This document shows positions 27,467 to 36,150 of a stretch of 64,000 nucleotides of DNA, one piece after another. The stretch is from positions 1-64,000 of the forward strand of contig JAGTRP010000023.1 in NCBI GenBank assembly GCA_018261935.1. The letters run 5' to 3'. The stretch comes from Rhodocyclaceae bacterium. Its GTDB lineage: Bacteria > Pseudomonadota > Gammaproteobacteria > Burkholderiales > Rhodocyclaceae. The position numbers and the translations under genes are program-made. Numbering within the stretch: the first letter of the stretch is position 1; each line of letters begins with the position of its first letter. A model generated the notes under the pieces. That model was not told the origin of the DNA. It searched no databases and worked only from the letters and a program-made list of their open reading frames with translations.

Positions 27467-27886
27467 ATGCGCTTCCGTCCCTGGCTGTTGTGTCTTGCTG
27501 CCGTTCCCCTCCTGGCAGCCTGCGTGGATGACTCGGCCTCCTACCAGAACGAGAGCAAGGACCAGTCGCTGACCCTGATCCGCCAGCAGCGCTGGCTGTG
27601 GGACAAGACGGTGGATGCGGCCGTGGTGGTCTCCCGCCTGCCCGACTGCCAGCGCCGCCACAACCTGGAGCCCCTGCCGCCCCAGGCCCGGGTGGAGCTG
27701 TGGCAGCCCGGCTCCGGGACCTTCGTCATCAGGCGCGGCGACAACAACGCCATGATCCTGACCGAGACCCAGACCTGCGAGGGCTGGCAGAATCTGCCGG
27801 CCGAACCCCCCGGCGGGCTCGGCCGGCAGCTCGGCACCTTCGATCCCCAGGACGGCAAGCTGCGCTTCGTTCCCGCCGGCAAGTGA
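27467..27886 (+). CDS. Hypothetical lipoprotein
   Basis: A 139-aa predicted lipoprotein. The signal peptide MRFRPWLLCLAAVPLLAAC contains lipobox LAAC; Val at +2 suggests outer-membrane sorting. The mature domain has three further Cys residues (RLPDCQRRHN and TQTCEGW) but no recognised family motif. It lies 11 bp after pyrC with GGAGAG upstream of the ATG, and its stop overlaps the next gene's GTG start (GTGA), so pyrC, this gene and the DUF3025 gene probably form an operon. Confidence 0.8.
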   Translation: MRFRPWLLCLAAVPLLAACVDDSASYQNESKDQSLTLIRQQRWLWDKTVDAAVVVSRLPDCQRRHNLEPLPPQARVELWQPGSGTFVIRRGDNNAMILTETQTCEGWQNLPAEPPGGLGRQLGTFDPQDGKLRFVPAGK

Positions 27887-28665
27887 CACCCCGGCTTCCG
27901 GATCTCTATCCGCCGCTGTTCTTTCCCATCGCCTCCTGGCTGTCCCGCCTGCCGGGATGCCCGGATGCCGAAGCGGTGGCCCGGCTGGCGGAGGCCGCCG
28001 GCCTATGCACCGAAAACGGCCGGCGCCTGCGCTTCGTGCCGCCCCAGGCCGACGGCCTCGGCTACGAGCGCCGCATCTGGGCGACGGGGGAAGTGGAAAC
28101 CCGGCCGGACAATTGGCACGACTTCTTCAACGCCCTGGTCTGGCTCGCTTTCCCCCGCGCCAAGGCGGCCCTCAACGCCCGCCACTTGCGGGAAATGGCG
28201 GCGACCGAGGCGGGGCGCGGCCAGGCTCGGGACGCCATGACCCATTTCGACGAGTGCGGGCTGGTGGTGGTGTCGGAGGAGCCGGCCCTGCTTGGCCTGC
28301 TGCGGGACTTCCGCTGGAAAGATCTGTTCTGGGAACGGCGGGCCCGGGTGGCGGCAGCCATGGGCTTCTTTGTCTTCGGCCATGCCACCTACGAGCAGCT
28401 TCTGGCGCCTTTTCGCGGCCTCACCGCCAAAGCGGTGCTCTACGAAGTGGCGCCGGGCTGGCTGGGCCGGCCCCTGGCGGCGCAGCTGGCAGACCTGGAC
28501 CAGCGCCTCACCGCCGACCTGGGGGCCGGGCGCTATGCCTCTCCCCGGGAGCTGCAGCCGGTGCCCCTCCTGGGCATTCCCGGCACCACCCCCGACAACG
28601 AAGCCGCCGAATATTACGACGATACCTGGCAATTCCGGCCGGGGCGCCGGGCCGCCGGCGTATAA
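27883..28665 (+). CDS. DUF3025-family protein
   Basis: A 260-aa protein of DUF3025, a family common in beta- and gammaproteobacteria with no assigned function. The recognisable block is DNWHDFFNALVWLAFPRAKA followed by LTHFDECGLVVV-type sequence (here MTHFDECGLVVVS). GTG at 27883 was chosen because it overlaps the lipoprotein stop and fits the family N-terminus (LPDLYPPLFFPI). No signal peptide. Its stop codon TAA is part of the TATAAT -10 box of rnpB. Confidence 0.85.
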   Translation: MTPRLPDLYPPLFFPIASWLSRLPGCPDAEAVARLAEAAGLCTENGRRLRFVPPQADGLGYERRIWATGEVETRPDNWHDFFNALVWLAFPRAKAALNARHLREMAATEAGRGQARDAMTHFDECGLVVVSEEPALLGLLRDFRWKDLFWERRARVAAAMGFFVFGHATYEQLLAPFRGLTAKAVLYEVAPGWLGRPLAAQLADLDQRLTADLGAGRYASPRELQPVPLLGIPGTTPDNEAAEYYDDTWQFRPGRRAAGV

Positions 28666-28666
28666 T
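28661..28666 (+). promoter_or_regulatory. -10 box of the rnpB promoter
   Basis: A perfect TATAAT lies 8 bp before the predicted 5' end of RNase P RNA and overlaps the stop codon of the DUF3025 gene. No good -35 is seen at 16-18 bp. Confidence 0.65.
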
Positions 28667-28673
28667 CCGGCTC

Positions 28674-29060
28674 GGGAAGTCGGCCAGGCGATCGCTGGGC
28701 GCGCAAGCGCCGGGAGGAAAGTCCGGGCTCCGCAGGGCAGGATGCCAGCTAACGGCTGGGCGCTATAAGCCGCAAGGCGAAGGCGACGGAAAGTGGAACA
28801 GAGAGTAGACCGCCTAAGTTCGGGGTAACCTGAAACGGCAAGGGTGAAACGGTGGGGTAAGAGCCCACCGCGTCGGCGGCAACGTTCGGCGGCACGCTAA
28901 ACCCCATCCGGAGCAAGACCAAATAGGGAAGCATCGGCGTGGCCCGCGCTGCTTCCGGGTAGGTTGCTTGAGCCTGTCAGCAATGGCAGGCCTAGAGGAA
29001 TGGTCGCCACGGCTCCGCAAGGGGCCGAACAGAACCCGGCTTATCGGCCGGCTTCCCATC
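28674..29060 (+). ncRNA. rnpB: RNase P RNA, bacterial type A
   Basis: The catalytic RNA that trims tRNA 5' ends. The 5' end GGGAAGTCGGCCAGGCGATC opens P1/P2, followed by the universal GAGGAAAGTCCGGGCTCC (CR I), AGGGCAGGATGCCAGCTAAC, GACGGAAAGTGGAACAGAGA, ACGGCAAGGGTGAAACGGTG, CCCACCGCG, and near the 3' end GAACAGAACCCGGCTTATCG followed by GGCCGGCTTCCC, which closes the pseudoknot and P1. All five conserved regions are present. The exact ends are estimated from P1 pairing. Confidence 0.97.
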
Positions 29061-29187
29061 ATCATTGTTTCGGGAATTGGGCTTGCTCGGCTTGTCGTCC
29101 GTTGACTTCAAGGAGCGACCATCGTGGCCAATTCCAATTCCGCCTCCAGTCAGGGGCAAGACGTAGCCTGATCCGGCGCTCCCGTCG

Positions 29188-29415
29188 TCAGTGCAGTTGG
29201 CCGAGGGCCTTGGAGACGGCCGTCGGGCTGGAGTATTCCTGATCGGGGATGCGTTCCAGGGCATCCATGACGGTCTTGTCGGCGCCCTCCGCGTGGGCCC
29301 GCTTGACGATGTCTTCCTTGCCGGCCGGGTAATCGATTCCGCCCAGGTATTTCTGCACCTGGACCGGGTTGGGCGTCCGCGGACCGGGCGCCGGGTGGCG
29401 TTGCTGTTGGGCCAT
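29188..29415 (-). CDS. DUF2795-domain small protein
   Basis: A 75-aa soluble protein with a Gln/Pro-rich start (MAQQQRHPAPGPRTPNPVQ) and a DUF2795 core: VQKYLGGIDYPAGKEDIV, RAHAEGADKTVMDALERIPD. Such small helical proteins are widespread in proteobacteria and actinobacteria without a known role. AAGGAG precedes the ATG at good spacing. It is convergent with rnpB and divergent from mraZ. Confidence 0.8.
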   Translation of the reverse strand: MAQQQRHPAPGPRTPNPVQVQKYLGGIDYPAGKEDIVKRAHAEGADKTVMDALERIPDQEYSSPTAVSKALGQLH

Positions 29416-29719
29416 GCTGGTCTCCTTGTACGGTTGAATACAGGGTTCAGCAATGCCGATGCCCGGGAAATGCCGTAGGGAAAACTACCGCGTATCCCCT
29501 GGCGGGCAGAAAGCGGAGGGCGGACCTGCACCCCCTGTGTAAATCCTTCAATCGGCTCCCCGGCTTGGCGGACGCCGGGGCCTGGGGGCATCGGCTGATT
29601 GCGGCTGCAGGAGCCCCTTTCTTCCCCGCGATTCTTCCCACTTTCTACCACCATGGCATGGCGTCGCCACCTTTTCACCACTTTCCTGTCATCGTGATAA
29701 AGCACTTTAAGTAGAATTT

Positions 29720-29756
29720 TTTGCACATTGATTTTCAAGGGAAATTTTTGTGCAAA
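29720..29756. promoter_or_regulatory. Inverted repeat upstream of the dcw promoter
   Basis: TTTGCACA (29720-29727) and TGTGCAAA (29749-29756) are exact reverse complements with a 21-bp spacer, about 60-95 bp upstream of the mraZ -35 box. The layout suits two half-sites of a regulator; no protein can be named. Confidence 0.35.
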
Positions 29757-29815
29757 TTTTCTTTGAAACAATTCGTAAGTCATTGTCCCGTATGAAAAAA
29801 ATCCCATTTTGAGTC

Positions 29816-29844
29816 TTGACTGGGTAAGGCTGTTACCTTAAAGT
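29816..29844 (+). promoter_or_regulatory. Sigma70 promoter of mraZ and the dcw cluster
   Basis: TTGACT (29816-29821), a 17-bp spacer, then TAAAGT (29839-29844). Transcription would start near 29851, inside the MraZ boxes. This is the only strong consensus match in the region. Confidence 0.7.
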
Positions 29845-29878
29845 GGGGAAACGTGTTGAAAAGTGGGTGAACGGGGAA
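29843..29878 (+). promoter_or_regulatory. MraZ operator: GTGGG-type boxes at 10-bp spacing
   Basis: GTGGGG (29843), GTGTTG (29853), GTGGGT (29863) and GGGGAA (29873) begin exactly 10 bp apart just before the mraZ ATG. In E. coli and other species MraZ represses its own operon by binding three or four TGGG-containing repeats at this position. Overlap with the -10 and start site fits autorepression. Confidence 0.8.
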
Positions 29879-29879
29879 A

Positions 29880-30329
29880 ATGTTCGAAGGTGCTGCGGCG
29901 TTGAGTCTGGATGCGAAGGGGCGCATTGCCATTCCGGCAAGGCACCGGGACGCTCTGCTCGCCGCTTCCGAAGGCTCCCTGGTCCTCACCGCCCACCCGC
30001 AGCGCTGCCTGTTGCTCTACCCCCAGCCTGAGTGGCAGCCGATCCGGGACAAGATTCTCAAGGCGCCCAGCTTCGATGCCCGGGCCGCCGCCCTGAAGCG
30101 GGTGCTGGTCGGCAATGCCCGCACCGAGGAACTGGATTCCGCCGGCCGCCTCCTGGTGGCTACCGAGCTTCGGGATTACGCCCAACTCGAGAAAACCGTC
30201 TGGCTGGTGGGCATGGGCAGCCATTTCGAAATTTGGAGCGATGCCGGCTGGCGCCGTCAGAACGAAGTGGCCTTCGAGGCCCTTCAGAGCGACGTGCCGC
30301 CCCCGGGCTTCGAGGACATATCCCTGTGA
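29880..30329 (+). CDS. mraZ: Transcriptional regulator MraZ
   Basis: A 149-aa regulator with two SpoVT/AbrB-like DNA-binding domains, the first gene of dcw clusters and repressor of its own operon. [24 protein letters not shown] (shown in part: [15 protein letters not shown]) is the first domain; the second is [20 protein letters not shown]. The ATG directly follows the phased boxes. The stop TGA overlaps the GTG start of rsmH. The order mraZ-rsmH-ftsL-ftsI is universal for the cluster. Confidence 0.96.
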   Translation: MFEGAAALSLDAKGRIAIPARHRDALLAASEGSLVLTAHPQRCLLLYPQPEWQPIRDKILKAPSFDARAAALKRVLVGNARTEELDSAGRLLVATELRDYAQLEKTVWLVGMGSHFEIWSDAGWRRQNEVAFEALQSDVPPPGFEDISL

Positions 30330-31264
30330 TTTCGCCGACGGCCGGTGCAGCCCATGTGACGGTGCTGCTGGAAGGAGCCGTGGACGCCCTGGCGGTGAAG
30401 CCGGCGGGCGTCTACGTGGACGCGACCTTCGGGCGCGGCGGCCACAGCCGGGCGATTCTGGCCCGGCTGGGCGAAACGGGGCGGCTTCTCGCCCTGGATC
30501 GGGATCCGGCGGCGGTGGAGGCCGGTCGGACCATTGGGGATTCGCGGTTTCAGCTGGCGCACCGGGCTTTCGGCGAGTTGGCCGAAGCGGCTCGGGAAGC
30601 CGGTCTGGAAGCGGTGGATGGCGTGCTGTTTGACGTCGGGGTGTCGTCGCCCCAAATCGACGAAGGGGCGCGGGGATTCAGCTTCCGGCACGACGCACCG
30701 CTCGACATGCGCATGGACACCACGCGCGGCGAGACGGCGGCGGAGTGGCTGGCGCGGGCCGATCAAGAAGAAATTGCGGAGGTAATAAAAAATTATGGCG
30801 AAGAACGGTTTGCTTTCCAGATTGCAAAGAAGGTTGTGGCTGCTCGGCTCGAACAGCGTATTGACACAACAGGCCAGTTCGCGGCCCTTGTACGCTCGGC
30901 CGTGCGCACCCGTGAGCCAGGGCAGGACCCGGCGACGCGCAGCTTTCAAGCTCTACGGATTCATATCAATCAAGAGCTCGGCCAGCTGGCGCTAGCCCTG
31001 CCTCAAGCCCTCGAGCTTCTGAAGCCCGGCGGGCGGCTGGTGGTGATTTCCTTCCATTCCCTGGAGGACCGCATCGTCAAGCAATTCATGCGCGAGCAGG
31101 CGGCCCCGGCCGATGCCCTGCCGAAGGGATTGCCTCTGCGGGCGGACCAGCTGCCGAAGCCGAAGATCAAGCTGGTGGGTAAGGCCATCAAGCCCTCGTC
31201 CGCCGAGATCGAGGCCAATCCGCGGGCCCGCAGTGCGGTCATGCGGATCGCCGAGAAGCTCTGA
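30326..31264 (+). CDS. rsmH: 16S rRNA (cytosine1402-N4)-methyltransferase
   Basis: A 312-aa SAM-dependent methyltransferase (MraW) acting on N4 of C1402, the same nucleotide targeted by RsmI encoded 4 kb away. Family marks: [78 protein letters not shown], and [15 protein letters not shown]. The GTG start at 30326 overlaps the mraZ stop. An AT-rich patch at about 30775-30835 is unusual for this GC-rich cluster but encodes conserved residues. Confidence 0.97.
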   Translation: MISPTAGAAHVTVLLEGAVDALAVKPAGVYVDATFGRGGHSRAILARLGETGRLLALDRDPAAVEAGRTIGDSRFQLAHRAFGELAEAAREAGLEAVDGVLFDVGVSSPQIDEGARGFSFRHDAPLDMRMDTTRGETAAEWLARADQEEIAEVIKNYGEERFAFQIAKKVVAARLEQRIDTTGQFAALVRSAVRTREPGQDPATRSFQALRIHINQELGQLALALPQALELLKPGGRLVVISFHSLEDRIVKQFMREQAAPADALPKGLPLRADQLPKPKIKLVGKAIKPSSAEIEANPRARSAVMRIAEKL

Positions 31265-31560
31265 TGGTCCGCTTCAACATGATCCTGCTGCTCATCGCCG
31301 TCGTCTGCGCCCTCGGGGGGGTGACCTCCCAGCACCGGGCCCGCAAGCTCTTCCAGGAGCTGGAAGGGGAGCAGGAGCGCGCCCGCCAGCTGGACGTGGA
31401 ATACGGGCAGCTGCAGCTCGAGCTGTCCACTTGGGCGACCCACCCCCGCATCGAGCAGATCGCCCGGGAAAAGCTCAAGATGCGCACCACCGACGCGCTG
31501 GGCCGGGCCGTCGAGCCCCGGGGCGCGAAGCCTGCAGCCGGGAAGAAAGGGCCGCGCTGA
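31264..31560 (+). CDS. ftsL: Cell division protein FtsL
   Basis: A 98-aa bitopic divisome protein. A short N-terminus is followed by one membrane helix (MILLLIAVVCALGGVT, about 5-21) and a periplasmic coiled coil (HRARKLFQELEGEQERARQL) that pairs with FtsB to activate FtsW-FtsI. The conserved tail includes WATHPRIEQIAREKLKM. The ATG overlaps the rsmH stop by one base, and its own stop overlaps ftsI likewise. FtsL diverges strongly, so the position supports the call. Confidence 0.93.
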   Translation: MVRFNMILLLIAVVCALGGVTSQHRARKLFQELEGEQERARQLDVEYGQLQLELSTWATHPRIEQIAREKLKMRTTDALGRAVEPRGAKPAAGKKGPR

Positions 31561-33302
31561 TGGTGGTCCGCCGGCGAATCCAGGGGCATCGCTTCGCCGA
31601 AAGCCCGGTGCTGCAGCTCGCCCTGCAGGGCTGGCGCTCCCGCATGGTCGGGCTCGTCCTCATCGCCGCCCTCGGCCTCCTGGTGCTCAGGGGCTTCTAC
31701 CTGCAGGTGATCAACAACGACTTCCTCCAGGAGAAGGGCGAATCCCGTTACCTGCGCGATATCGAGGTCTCCGCCTCCCGGGGCAGGATCGTGGATCGGA
31801 ACGGCGACATGTTGGCGGTGTCCACCCCAATGAAATCCATCTGGGCTATTCCGGCCGATGCCAGGCAGATGGGCCTGGCCCAGAAGCAGCAACTCGCCGC
31901 CCTGCTGGAAACCAACCTCAAGGAACTGGATGGCAAGTTGGGAAGCGACAAGACCTTCATCTTCCTGAAGCGCCAAGTGCCGCCGGAAGTGGCCGACCAG
32001 GTGGCTGCCCTCAAGCTGCCGGGCGTCCATGACGAGAAGGAGTACCGTCGCTATTACCCCACCGCCGACATGACCGCCCATATCGTCGGCTTCACCGGCG
32101 TGGACGACAAGGGCCTGGAGGGGGTGGAGCTGGCCTTCCAGAACAGCCTCATCGGCCGATCGGGCGCCCGCAGCGTCATCAAGGACCGGCGCGGCCGGAT
32201 CGTCGAGGACGTGGGAGCCCTGAAGCCGCCCCAGGACGGCAAGGATGTCCGCCTGGCCCTGGATTCCAAGGTCCAGTACCTGGCCTACAGCCAGCTGAAG
32301 GCTGCCGTGGCGGATACCCACGCCAAGGCCGGCGGGGTGGTGGTCATGGACGTCAAGACCGGCGAAATCCTCGCCCTGGCCAACTGGCCCACCTACAACC
32401 CCAACAACCGGGAAAGCCTCTCCGGGGCGCAACTGCGCAACCGGGCGGTGACCGACAGCTTCGAGCCGGGTTCCACCTTGAAGCCCTTCACCGCAGCCCT
32501 GGCCCTGGAAAAGGGCCATGTCCGTTTTGACAGCATCGTCAATTGCGCCCCGGGGCGCCTGACCATCGGCAGCGCCACCATCTCCGACGCCCATCCCCAC
32601 GGGGCGCTGACTGTCGCCCAGGTGATCCAGAAGTCGTCCAACGTCGGCGCCGCCAAGCTGGCCCTCGCCTTCCCCCCCAAGGACATGTGGGAAATGTTCG
32701 ATGCCGTCGGCTTCGGCCAGCCGCCGCGCCTGGGCTTCCCCGGCGAAGTCGGCGGGCGGCTGCGGCCCTGGAAGAACTGGCGGCCCATCGAGCAGGCCAC
32801 CATGGCCTACGGCCACGGCATCTCGGTGAGCCTGATGCAGCTGGCCCGGGCCTACACGGCCTTCGCCCGGGACGGGGAAGTCATCCCCCTGTCCCTGGTC
32901 AAGCGCGACGAGCCGGTGGTCCATGGCGTCCCGGTCTTTTCCCCCCAGACCGCCCGGGAACTGCGGACCATGCTGGAAATGGTGGTGAGCCCGGAAGGCA
33001 CCGCCAACAAGGCTAGGGTGCCCGGCTACCGGGTAGGGGGCAAGACCGGCACCGCCCACAAGCTCGAGGGCCATGCCTACGTCAACAAGTACGTCGCCTC
33101 CTTCATCGGCCTGGCGCCCATTTCGGATCCCCGGCTCATCGTCGCGGTGATGATCGACGAGCCGGCTGGCGCCCACTACGGCGGCGACGTGGCCGGCCCG
33201 GTCTTTTCCCAGATCATGGGCGGGGCCCTGCGCACCCTCGGCATTCCGCCGGATGCGCCGGTGACCATGGCCCAGGCCCCTATCGCCAAGGAGAAGCTAT
33301 GA
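31560..33302 (+). CDS. ftsI: Peptidoglycan D,D-transpeptidase FtsI (PBP3)
   Basis: A 580-aa class B penicillin-binding protein that crosslinks septal peptidoglycan. One N-terminal membrane helix (about 29-46), the PBP dimer domain (SASRGRIVDRNGDMLAVST), then the transpeptidase with catalytic motifs: SxxK in FEPGSTLKPFT, SSN in QKSSNVGAAK and KTGTAHK. ATG at 31560 overlaps the ftsL stop; the stop overlaps the murE ATG. It pairs with FtsW encoded further on. Confidence 0.97.
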   Translation: MVVRRRIQGHRFAESPVLQLALQGWRSRMVGLVLIAALGLLVLRGFYLQVINNDFLQEKGESRYLRDIEVSASRGRIVDRNGDMLAVSTPMKSIWAIPADARQMGLAQKQQLAALLETNLKELDGKLGSDKTFIFLKRQVPPEVADQVAALKLPGVHDEKEYRRYYPTADMTAHIVGFTGVDDKGLEGVELAFQNSLIGRSGARSVIKDRRGRIVEDVGALKPPQDGKDVRLALDSKVQYLAYSQLKAAVADTHAKAGGVVVMDVKTGEILALANWPTYNPNNRESLSGAQLRNRAVTDSFEPGSTLKPFTAALALEKGHVRFDSIVNCAPGRLTIGSATISDAHPHGALTVAQVIQKSSNVGAAKLALAFPPKDMWEMFDAVGFGQPPRLGFPGEVGGRLRPWKNWRPIEQATMAYGHGISVSLMQLARAYTAFARDGEVIPLSLVKRDEPVVHGVPVFSPQTARELRTMLEMVVSPEGTANKARVPGYRVGGKTGTAHKLEGHAYVNKYVASFIGLAPISDPRLIVAVMIDEPAGAHYGGDVAGPVFSQIMGGALRTLGIPPDAPVTMAQAPIAKEKL

Positions 33303-34789
33303 ATCCGGTGCGCCAGATCCTCTACCGCTTCGCCGCCCACGGCATCCAGCCCACGGGGGTCGCCGACGACAGCCGCCAGGTGCGGCCCGGCGATCTTTTC
33401 ATGGCCTACCCCGGCGATCTCGCCGACGGCCGCCGCTACATCGCCGATGCCATCGCCCGGGGCGCCTGTGCCGTCCTCTGGCAGCCCGGCGGGGATTTCG
33501 CCTGGGACGACGCCTGGCGGATTCCCATGCTTTCCGCCGAAGGCCTGCGGGCCCTGGCCGGGCCGCTGGCCCACGAAATCTACGGTTTCCCCACCGAAAA
33601 CCTCTCCCTGGTGGCGGTGACCGGCACCAACGGCAAGACCACCATCACCCAGTGGGTGGCCCAGGCCCATCCCCGGAAGTGCGCGGTCATCGGCACCCTG
33701 GGGGCCGGTTTCCCGGGAGAGCTGGCGGACACCGGATTCACCACCCCGGAGGCCACCACCCTCATGCGCTGGCTGGCTGATTTCCGCCGCCAGGAGGCCC
33801 TGGCCTGCGCCCTCGAAGCCAGCTCCATCGGCATCGAGGAGGGCCGGATGAACGGCGCCCGGGTCGATGTGGCGGTATTCACCAACTGCACCCGGGATCA
33901 CCTGGACTACCACGGCAGCATGGAAAGCTATGCCGCCGCCAAGGAAAGGCTGTTCGCCTGGCCCCGCCTGCGGGCCGCGGTCATCAACCTGGATGACGAA
34001 CTGGGGCAAAAGCTCTTCGCCACCACCAGCGCCGCCAAGGTCCTGGGTTACACCCTGGGCGACGGCCATCGGGACGTGGCGGGCATCATCCGGGCCGAAA
34101 ACCTGGAGACCACCTCCGAAGGCCAGCGCTTCATCCTGGCGGCCCCCAACGGCAAGGCCAAGGTGGAAACCCGCCTGGTGGGCCGCTACAACGTCTCCAA
34201 CCTGCTGGCGGTGGCCGGCGTCCTCATCGACGCCGGCCTTTCGGCGGCCCAGACGGCCCGCCGCCTCGCCGCCCTGCAGCCTCCGCCGGGGCGCATGGAG
34301 CGGGTTGGGGGCGAAGGCGAGCCCCTGGTGGTGGTGGACTATGCCCACACCCCGGACGCCCTGGAGAACGCCCTCAAGGCCCTGCGGGACGTGGCCGCCG
34401 CCCGCAAGGGACAGCTCATGGCCGTCTTCGGCTGCGGCGGTGACCGGGACCGGGGCAAGCGTCCCCTCATGGGCGAGGTGGCGACCCGCCTCGCCGACCG
34501 GGTGCTGCTCACCAGCGACAATCCCCGCCGGGAGGACCCGGCCGCCATCCTGGCCGACATCATCCCCGGCGCCCCCGGCGCCGAGGTGCTGGCGGACCGG
34601 GCCGAAGCCATCCGCCGGGCGGTGGGCGAAGCCGCCCCCGAGGACGTCATCCTGCTGGCCGGCAAGGGCCATGAGCCCTACCAGGAAATCAATGGCGTCC
34701 GCACCCCCTTTTCCGACCTCGAACAGGCGCGCAACGCCCTGCTGGCCCGTTGGCAGCAGGGAAGGGGCGCGCTGGAGGTGAAATCATGA
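33299..34789 (+). CDS. murE: UDP-MurNAc-tripeptide synthetase
   Basis: A 496-aa Mur ligase that adds the third residue, expected to be meso-diaminopimelate in this Gram-negative lineage. ATP site GTNGKTTITQWVAQA; carbamylated-Lys region ALEASSIGIEEGRMNG; NCTRDHLDYHGSME; and the substrate motif DNPRREDP, whose Asn/Arg pair marks mDAP-specific MurE. The ATG overlaps the ftsI stop by four bases. Confidence 0.97.
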   Translation: MNPVRQILYRFAAHGIQPTGVADDSRQVRPGDLFMAYPGDLADGRRYIADAIARGACAVLWQPGGDFAWDDAWRIPMLSAEGLRALAGPLAHEIYGFPTENLSLVAVTGTNGKTTITQWVAQAHPRKCAVIGTLGAGFPGELADTGFTTPEATTLMRWLADFRRQEALACALEASSIGIEEGRMNGARVDVAVFTNCTRDHLDYHGSMESYAAAKERLFAWPRLRAAVINLDDELGQKLFATTSAAKVLGYTLGDGHRDVAGIIRAENLETTSEGQRFILAAPNGKAKVETRLVGRYNVSNLLAVAGVLIDAGLSAAQTARRLAALQPPPGRMERVGGEGEPLVVVDYAHTPDALENALKALRDVAAARKGQLMAVFGCGGDRDRGKRPLMGEVATRLADRVLLTSDNPRREDPAAILADIIPGAPGAEVLADRAEAIRRAVGEAAPEDVILLAGKGHEPYQEINGVRTPFSDLEQARNALLARWQQGRGALEVKS

Positions 34790-36150
34790 AATGCCTGCTT
34801 TCTGACGTGGCGAGCGCCGTGGACGGTCGCCAGATCGGTGTCGACGTGGCCCTCGACGGGGTCTCCAGCGACACCCGTAATATCGCCACCGGCCAGCTCT
34901 TCGTGGCCTTGAAGGGCGAACGTTTCGATGCCCACGACTTCCTCGCCCAGGCGGCGGAGCAGGGCGCCGCTGCCGTCCTGGCGAGTGCCGCCGACAAGGT
35001 GCCGGCCGGCCTGCCCGCCGTGGTGGTGGGCGATACCCGCCTCGCCCTCGGTCGCTTGGCCGCCGTCTGGCGGGCCCGCTACGACATCCCGGTGGTGGCG
35101 GTGACGGGGTCCAACGGCAAGACCACCACCAAGGAGATGATCGCTGCCATCCTCAAAGCCGAGTTCGGCGACGCGGTGCTGGCCACCCGGGGCAATCTCA
35201 ATAACGACATCGGCCTGCCTTTGACCCTCCTGGGGCTGGACGACCACCACCAGGCGGCGGTGATCGAGATGGGCATGAACCATCCGGGCGAAATCGACTA
35301 CCTCACCCATATCGGCACTCCGGACGTGGCGGTGGTGACCAATGCCCAGCGGGCCCACCTGCAGGGCATGGGCGACCTGGACGAGGTGGCCCGGGAAAAG
35401 GGCACCATCTTCTACGGCCTCAAGGCCAGCGGGGTGGCGGTGGTCAATGCCGACGACCCCTACGCCGACTTCTGGCGCGCCCAGGCTGAAGCTGCCGGCC
35501 ACCGGGTCCTCACCTTCGGCGTCGACCGGCCCGCCGACGTCCATGGCAGCGTCAGCCAGGCCGGACTGGAGATGCGGCTGCACCTGAAGGCAGCCCAGGG
35601 CGAGGTGAGCTTCGCCCTCAACACCCCGGGGCGCCACAATGCCCGCAACGCCATGGCGGCCGCCGCTTCCTGCCTGGCCGCCGGGGTCTCCCTCGGCGCC
35701 GTGGCCCGGGGCTTGGCCGGTTTCGGCGGGGTCAAGGGCCGCCTGCAGCGCCGATCCGGCGAGAACGGCGCCGTCATCCTGGATGACACCTACAACGCCA
35801 ATCCGGATTCGGTGCGGGCCGGCATCGATGTGCTGGCCGCCACCCTCGGCCGGAAGATCCTCGTCCTCGGCGACATGGGCGAAATCGGCGAAGCCTCCGG
35901 CCAATACCACGACGAGATCGGCGGCTATGCCAAGGGCCGGGGCATCGACCGGCTCTTCGCCCTGGGCGACGCTTCGGTGGCCGCGGTCCGCAGCTTCGGC
36001 GACGGCGCCCGCCATTTCGCCACGGTGGACGACCTGCTCGCCGCCCTGCGGCCCGAACTCACCCTCGCTACCACGGTGCTGGTCAAGGGCTCCCGATTCA
36101 TGAAGATGGAACGCATCGCCGACGCCATCGCAACCCAGGAGGCCGCGTAA
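34786..36150 (+). CDS. murF: UDP-MurNAc-tripeptide:D-Ala-D-Ala ligase
   Basis: A 454-aa Mur ligase that adds D-Ala-D-Ala to finish the UDP-MurNAc pentapeptide. Start MKCLLSDVASAVDGRQIG, overlapping the murE stop (ATGA). ATP site [71 protein letters not shown]. It is complete and of normal length. The next gene mraY begins at the base after the stop. Confidence 0.97.
   Translation: MKCLLSDVASAVDGRQIGVDVALDGVSSDTRNIATGQLFVALKGERFDAHDFLAQAAEQGAAAVLASAADKVPAGLPAVVVGDTRLALGRLAAVWRARYDIPVVAVTGSNGKTTTKEMIAAILKAEFGDAVLATRGNLNNDIGLPLTLLGLDDHHQAAVIEMGMNHPGEIDYLTHIGTPDVAVVTNAQRAHLQGMGDLDEVAREKGTIFYGLKASGVAVVNADDPYADFWRAQAEAAGHRVLTFGVDRPADVHGSVSQAGLEMRLHLKAAQGEVSFALNTPGRHNARNAMAAAASCLAAGVSLGAVARGLAGFGGVKGRLQRRSGENGAVILDDTYNANPDSVRAGIDVLAATLGRKILVLGDMGEIGEASGQYHDEIGGYAKGRGIDRLFALGDASVAAVRSFGDGARHFATVDDLLAALRPELTLATTVLVKGSRFMKMERIADAIATQEAA

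Larger units (their letters stand above)
29416..29879. other. 464-bp region upstream of mraZ: promoter, operator and dyads, no gene
   Basis: No convincing gene. GC content falls sharply from about 29690 to 29830. This stretch contains the TTTGCACA/TGTGCAAA dyad (29720-29756), the mraZ promoter and the MraZ boxes. On the opposite strand, four GTGG-type hexamers end at 29641, 29651, 29670 and 29681, with a spacing of about 10 bp or its double, resembling degenerate MraZ boxes. Confidence 0.6.

Noticed and set aside
28992..29807. Long minus-strand frame over the rnpB 3' end and the DUF2795 gene
   Set aside because: It overlaps conserved RNase P RNA and the better-supported DUF2795 gene, has compositional bias and no family similarity.
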